Shown here in pieces: positions 61,391-64,000 of a DNA stretch of 64,000 nt. The DNA lies in assembly GCF_019890615.1 (NCBI RefSeq), contig NZ_JAINVZ010000019.1, positions 1-64,000 on the forward strand, read 5' to 3'. A program made the translations under genes and the position numbers. Under the pieces are notes generated by a model, which saw nothing but the letters and a program-made list of their open reading frames with translations, ran no database searches and was not told the origin of the DNA. Origin of the DNA: Streptantibioticus parmotrematis. Lineage in GTDB: Bacteria > Actinomycetota > Actinomycetes > Streptomycetales > Streptomycetaceae. The stretch's first letter is position 1. Every line of letters starts with the position of its first letter.

Positions 61391-62835
61391 CAGGCGTTCA
61401 CCGGCATCTTGATCTCTTCGGTCTGGAGGCGGTCCGCGGTGCGCTCCGCGGTGCCCCGCGCCCAGCGGCCGGAGGTGATCGTACCGACCAGCAGGACGAC
61501 CGCGCCGCACCCGGCGATGATCCACCACGCGGTCCGGCTGCTGTCGGTGAACTGCTGCCCGTAGCCGCCGGTGACCCCGGCGGCCATGACCGCGCCGATC
61601 ACGGCGACGCCGAGCGAGCTGCCGATCTGGCGGCTGGTGGAGGCGACCGCGGCCGCGACGCCCGCCTGGGAGCGCGGCATGCCGGACACCGCCGTGTTGG
61701 TGATCGGCGCGTTGACCAGGCCGAACCCGATGCCGAAGATCACGTAGCCGAGCATCAGCAGCAGCGTCGGCATGTTCGTGGCGTAGCCCAGCGCCAGCGT
61801 CACGCCGCTCAGCAGCATGCAGGAGCCGGCCAGCACCAGCGGGACGCGCGGGCCCCGGCTGCCGACGACGCGGCCGGACAGCGGGGCGAAGACCAGGGCC
61901 ATCGCGGCCATCGGCAGCATGTACAGGCCGGCGTGGAGCGCGTCGAGGTGGCGGACGTCCTGAAGGTAGAGGGTGTTGAGGAAGAGGAAGCCGCCGAGCG
62001 CGGCGAAGCCGCTGATGGCGATCACGGTGGCGCCGGAGAACGGCGCGCTGCGGAAGAACCGCAGGTCGATCAGGGGTTCCTCACGCCGGGGCTCGTACAG
62101 TCCGAGGCCGACGAGGGAGAGTACGGCGAGCGCGCCGCAGCCGAGGATCAGCGGCGAGGTCCAGCCGCGGCCGGGGGACTCGATGATGCCGTAGGTGACC
62201 GAGGCGAGCAGCACGATCATCAGCACCTGGCCGACCGGGTCGGGCCTGCGGGCCTTGGGCGCCCGGGACTCCGGGACGAACAGCCGGGTCAGCACCAGCG
62301 CGGCCAGGCCGATGGGCACGTTGATCCAGAAGATCGACCGCCAGCCCACCGTCTCCACCAGCGCGCCCCCGACGATCGGGCCCGCCGACATGCTGATGCC
62401 GACCACGCCGCCCCACACGCCGATGGCGCGGGCGCGTTCCCTGGGGTCGGTGAAGGTGTTGGTGATGATCGACATCGCCACCGGGTTGAGCATGGAGCCG
62501 CCGATCGCCTGGAGCATCCGGAACGCGATCAGCCAGCTCAGGCTGGGCGCCAGACTGCACAGCAGGGACGCGGCGGTGAAGATCGCCAGGCCCGCCTGGA
62601 AGACCCGGCGGCGGCCTATTCGGTCGGCGGTCGAACCGGACAGCATCAGCAGGCTGGCCAGCACCAGCGTGTACGCGTCGATCGTCCACTGGAGACCGGA
62701 GACGCCCGCGTGCAGTTCCCTCTGCATCGAGGGCAGCGCGACGTTGAGAACGGTGTTGTCCAGGCTGACGATGAGCAGGCTCATGCAGCAGATCGCCAGG
62801 ACGAGCAGGCGTCGCCTGCGGGTCAGCTCGGGCAC
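61390..62835 (-). CDS. MFS transporter, DHA2 (EmrB/QacA-like) family
   Basis: This 481-aa drug:proton antiporter has about 14 membrane helices. Typical marks are VSLDNTVLNVALPSMQREL in helix 1, GSTADRIGRRRVF (motif A), an RMLQAIGGSML segment and VGISMSAGPIVGGALVETVG (motif C-like). GTG 62835 has GGGGAG 8 nt upstream; an in-frame ATG at 62886 inside the operator is unlikely. The MarR gene follows by one-base overlap and a perfect dyad lies before the start, so an inducible efflux pump is likely. The substrate is unknown. Confidence 0.92.
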   Translation of the reverse strand: MPELTRRRRLLVLAICCMSLLIVSLDNTVLNVALPSMQRELHAGVSGLQWTIDAYTLVLASLLMLSGSTADRIGRRRVFQAGLAIFTAASLLCSLAPSLSWLIAFRMLQAIGGSMLNPVAMSIITNTFTDPRERARAIGVWGGVVGISMSAGPIVGGALVETVGWRSIFWINVPIGLAALVLTRLFVPESRAPKARRPDPVGQVLMIVLLASVTYGIIESPGRGWTSPLILGCGALAVLSLVGLGLYEPRREEPLIDLRFFRSAPFSGATVIAISGFAALGGFLFLNTLYLQDVRHLDALHAGLYMLPMAAMALVFAPLSGRVVGSRGPRVPLVLAGSCMLLSGVTLALGYATNMPTLLLMLGYVIFGIGFGLVNAPITNTAVSGMPRSQAGVAAAVASTSRQIGSSLGVAVIGAVMAAGVTGGYGQQFTDSSRTAWWIIAGCGAVVLLVGTITSGRWARGTAERTADRLQTEEIKMPVNA

Positions 62836-62855
62836 GTACGACTCCCCGTGAGTGC

Positions 62856-62886
62856 TTGTACGGATAGAACTATTAATACCGTACAA
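62856..62886. promoter_or_regulatory. Perfect inverted repeat before the MFS-MarR operon
   Basis: TTGTACGG (62856-62863) and CCGTACAA (62879-62886) are perfect 8-bp arms 15 bp apart, with the palindrome TATTAATA between. The AT-rich core, rare here, suggests a promoter overlapped by a MarR operator 21 bp before the MFS start. Confidence 0.55.
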
Positions 62887-62939
62887 CTAAAACGCGGGCG
62901 TGCTTCATTCCCGGGGAAGCCCGGTGAACGGACCCGCGG

Positions 62940-63539
62940 TCAGGCGGAGGCGCCCAGGCCGGTCAGGACCAGGGCGCGGATCGCCTCGAAGGCCGGGCGG
63001 ATCCCGTCCGACGCCCAGTCCGCCGCGTACGCGGGGTCGTGGAAGCGGTTGGTGGCGTCCCACGCCGCGCGGGCGGCGCGCGCGGGCTCGGCGGCCGGGC
63101 CGCCCGCGGCGAACTCGCCGCGGGCGACACCGTCCTCGATCACCTCGGTCAACTGGCCGACCAGCGTGGTGACATGACGCTCCACCACCTGGCTGTGCTC
63201 GCCGACCAGCACCATGTACGTGGCGAACAGCTCGGGGTCGTCGCCCGCCTTGTGGCGCTTGGCCTCGAACAGCGACTCCAGCCACGCCGCCAGCCGCTCC
63301 GGCGCCGGGCCCGCGCCGGCCGCGACCTGGGCCAGCGCGACCTCCGAGCGCTCCAGCCAGCGCGCGGTCACCGCCTCGCGCAGGGCCGCCTTGCTGGGGA
63401 AGTGCCGGTAGACGCTGCCGTGGCTGACCCCGAGCGCCCGCGCCACGTCCACCACGGTGGCCTTCGCCGGGCCGTAGCGGCGCAGCACCTCCTCGGTGGC
63501 TTCGAGGATGCGGTCGGGGGTCAGCGCGTCCGGCGGCAT
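62940..63539 (-). CDS. TetR family regulator
   Basis: This 199-aa repressor has a TetR HTH (AKATVVDVARALGVSHGSVY followed by RHFPSKAAL) and a C-terminal domain with FATYMVLVGEHSQVVERHVT and a C-terminal helix. It is upstream of the MFS-MarR operon and just downstream of an aldo/keto reductase gene on the same strand, so it may act on the reductase or its own unit. The ATG at 63539 gives the normal length. Confidence 0.9.
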   Translation of the reverse strand: MPPDALTPDRILEATEEVLRRYGPAKATVVDVARALGVSHGSVYRHFPSKAALREAVTARWLERSEVALAQVAAGAGPAPERLAAWLESLFEAKRHKAGDDPELFATYMVLVGEHSQVVERHVTTLVGQLTEVIEDGVARGEFAAGGPAAEPARAARAAWDATNRFHDPAYAADWASDGIRPAFEAIRALVLTGLGASA

Positions 63540-63615
63540 GCGGTCCGGCCTTTCTGGGTCGCGGGCGGGGTCACGGACCGGCCGGGCGGCGGGCCGCTGC
63601 CCGCTGTCGAGCGGG

Positions 63616-64000
63616 TCACTTCTCGCTGTCGAGGTGCGCCATCTGGGAGTCGGGGTACCGGGCGCCCGCGGCGGCCCCGGCCGGTACGGCCTTCTCGATG
63701 GCCGCCAGGTCGGCGTCGTCCAGCGTGACGTCCAGCGCGCCCAGCGCCTCGGTCAGGCGGTCCCGGCGCCGGGCACCCACGAGCGGGACGATGTCCTCAC
63801 CCCGGGAGAGCACCCAGGCGATGGCGATCTGGGCGACCGTAGCACCCTTGGTCTCGGCGATCCGGCGCAAGGCGTCGACCAGGTCGAGGTTGCGCTCCAC
63901 GTTCCCGGCCGCGAAGCGCGGGCTGAAGGCGCGGAAGTCGCCCTCGCCGGGCTTGCGGTCACGCGTCCAGTGGCCGCTGAGCAGACCGCGGGAGAGCACG
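63616..64000 (-). CDS. Aldo/keto reductase, C-terminal part, cut by the window edge
   Basis: About 128 codons of the C-terminal end are visible; the gene starts beyond position 64000. The sequence SRGLLSGHW, FSPRFAAGNVERNLDLVDAL, TVAQIAIAWVLSRGEDIVPL and the closing VPAGAAAGARYP segment match the late barrel strands of the aldo/keto reductase family, which reduces carbonyls with NADPH. The catalytic Asp-Tyr-Lys-His residues lie outside the window. It is followed after 76 bp by a TetR gene. Confidence 0.87.
   Translation of the reverse strand, partial: VLSRGLLSGHWTRDRKPGEGDFRAFSPRFAAGNVERNLDLVDALRRIAETKGATVAQIAIAWVLSRGEDIVPLVGARRRDRLTEALGALDVTLDDADLAAIEKAVPAGAAAGARYPDSQMAHLDSEK

Overview
This is a roughly 73% GC chromosomal window with GTG starts, Tat and Sec exported proteins, and many leaderless genes. 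The order leuS - degV-like - comEA/comEC - holA - rpsT - lepA - fadD - hemW - hrcA - dnaJ - rsmE - phoH - ybeY - corC-like - era - leuA - recO - uppS - zur - glyS matches the conserved core of Streptomyces and close relatives. This is ordinary chromosome, not a plasmid, phage or island; no rRNA, tRNA, IS element or CRISPR array was seen.

Layout. Positions 1-6.5 kb are accessory: an exported GH64 beta-1,3-glucanase with a CBM6, a TetR/SRPBCC divergent pair, a LysR/medium-chain-reductase divergent pair, and small NTF2-like and SH3-like proteins. Positions 6.7-9.7 kb hold a two-gene redox operon: a haem-b-type membrane protein and a NuoF-like flavoprotein fused to a 3Fe-4S ferredoxin. A secreted S53 peptidase (10.4-12.4 kb) precedes leuS. 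From 12.5 to 60.8 kb the core genes cover translation (leuS, rpsT, lepA, rsmE, ybeY, era, glyS), DNA uptake and replication (comEA, comEC, holA, recO), chaperones (hrcA, dnaJ), haem and lipid metabolism (hemW, fadD, uppS), nucleotide and sugar metabolism (ade, GH4, pfkB) and proteolysis (tricorn, M4 protease with an emfourin-type inhibitor). From 55.8 kb onward regulator-transporter pairs appear: TetR/MMPL and MFS/MarR, then another TetR and a truncated aldo/keto reductase at the edge.

Regulation is the richest layer. Both leuS and leuA are preceded by tiny leader peptides with consecutive leucine codons (three and four) overlapping RNA stems; the leuS leader is followed by a clear intrinsic terminator. 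This suggests that leucyl-tRNA charging and leucine synthesis are both controlled by leucine-dependent attenuation. hrcA carries a perfect CIRCE. Dyad operators lie in front of several local regulators. Many genes have a -10 hexamer exactly 6-8 nt before the start codon, implying leaderless mRNAs.

Repeats are notable between holA and rpsT: a TTGATCAA cluster, 13 perfect CCCGCTG heptamers, then five 16-bp units ending in a bidirectional terminator. A GGGGCGCGGGGAACTGCGCG inverted-repeat element occurs after lepA and after glyS.
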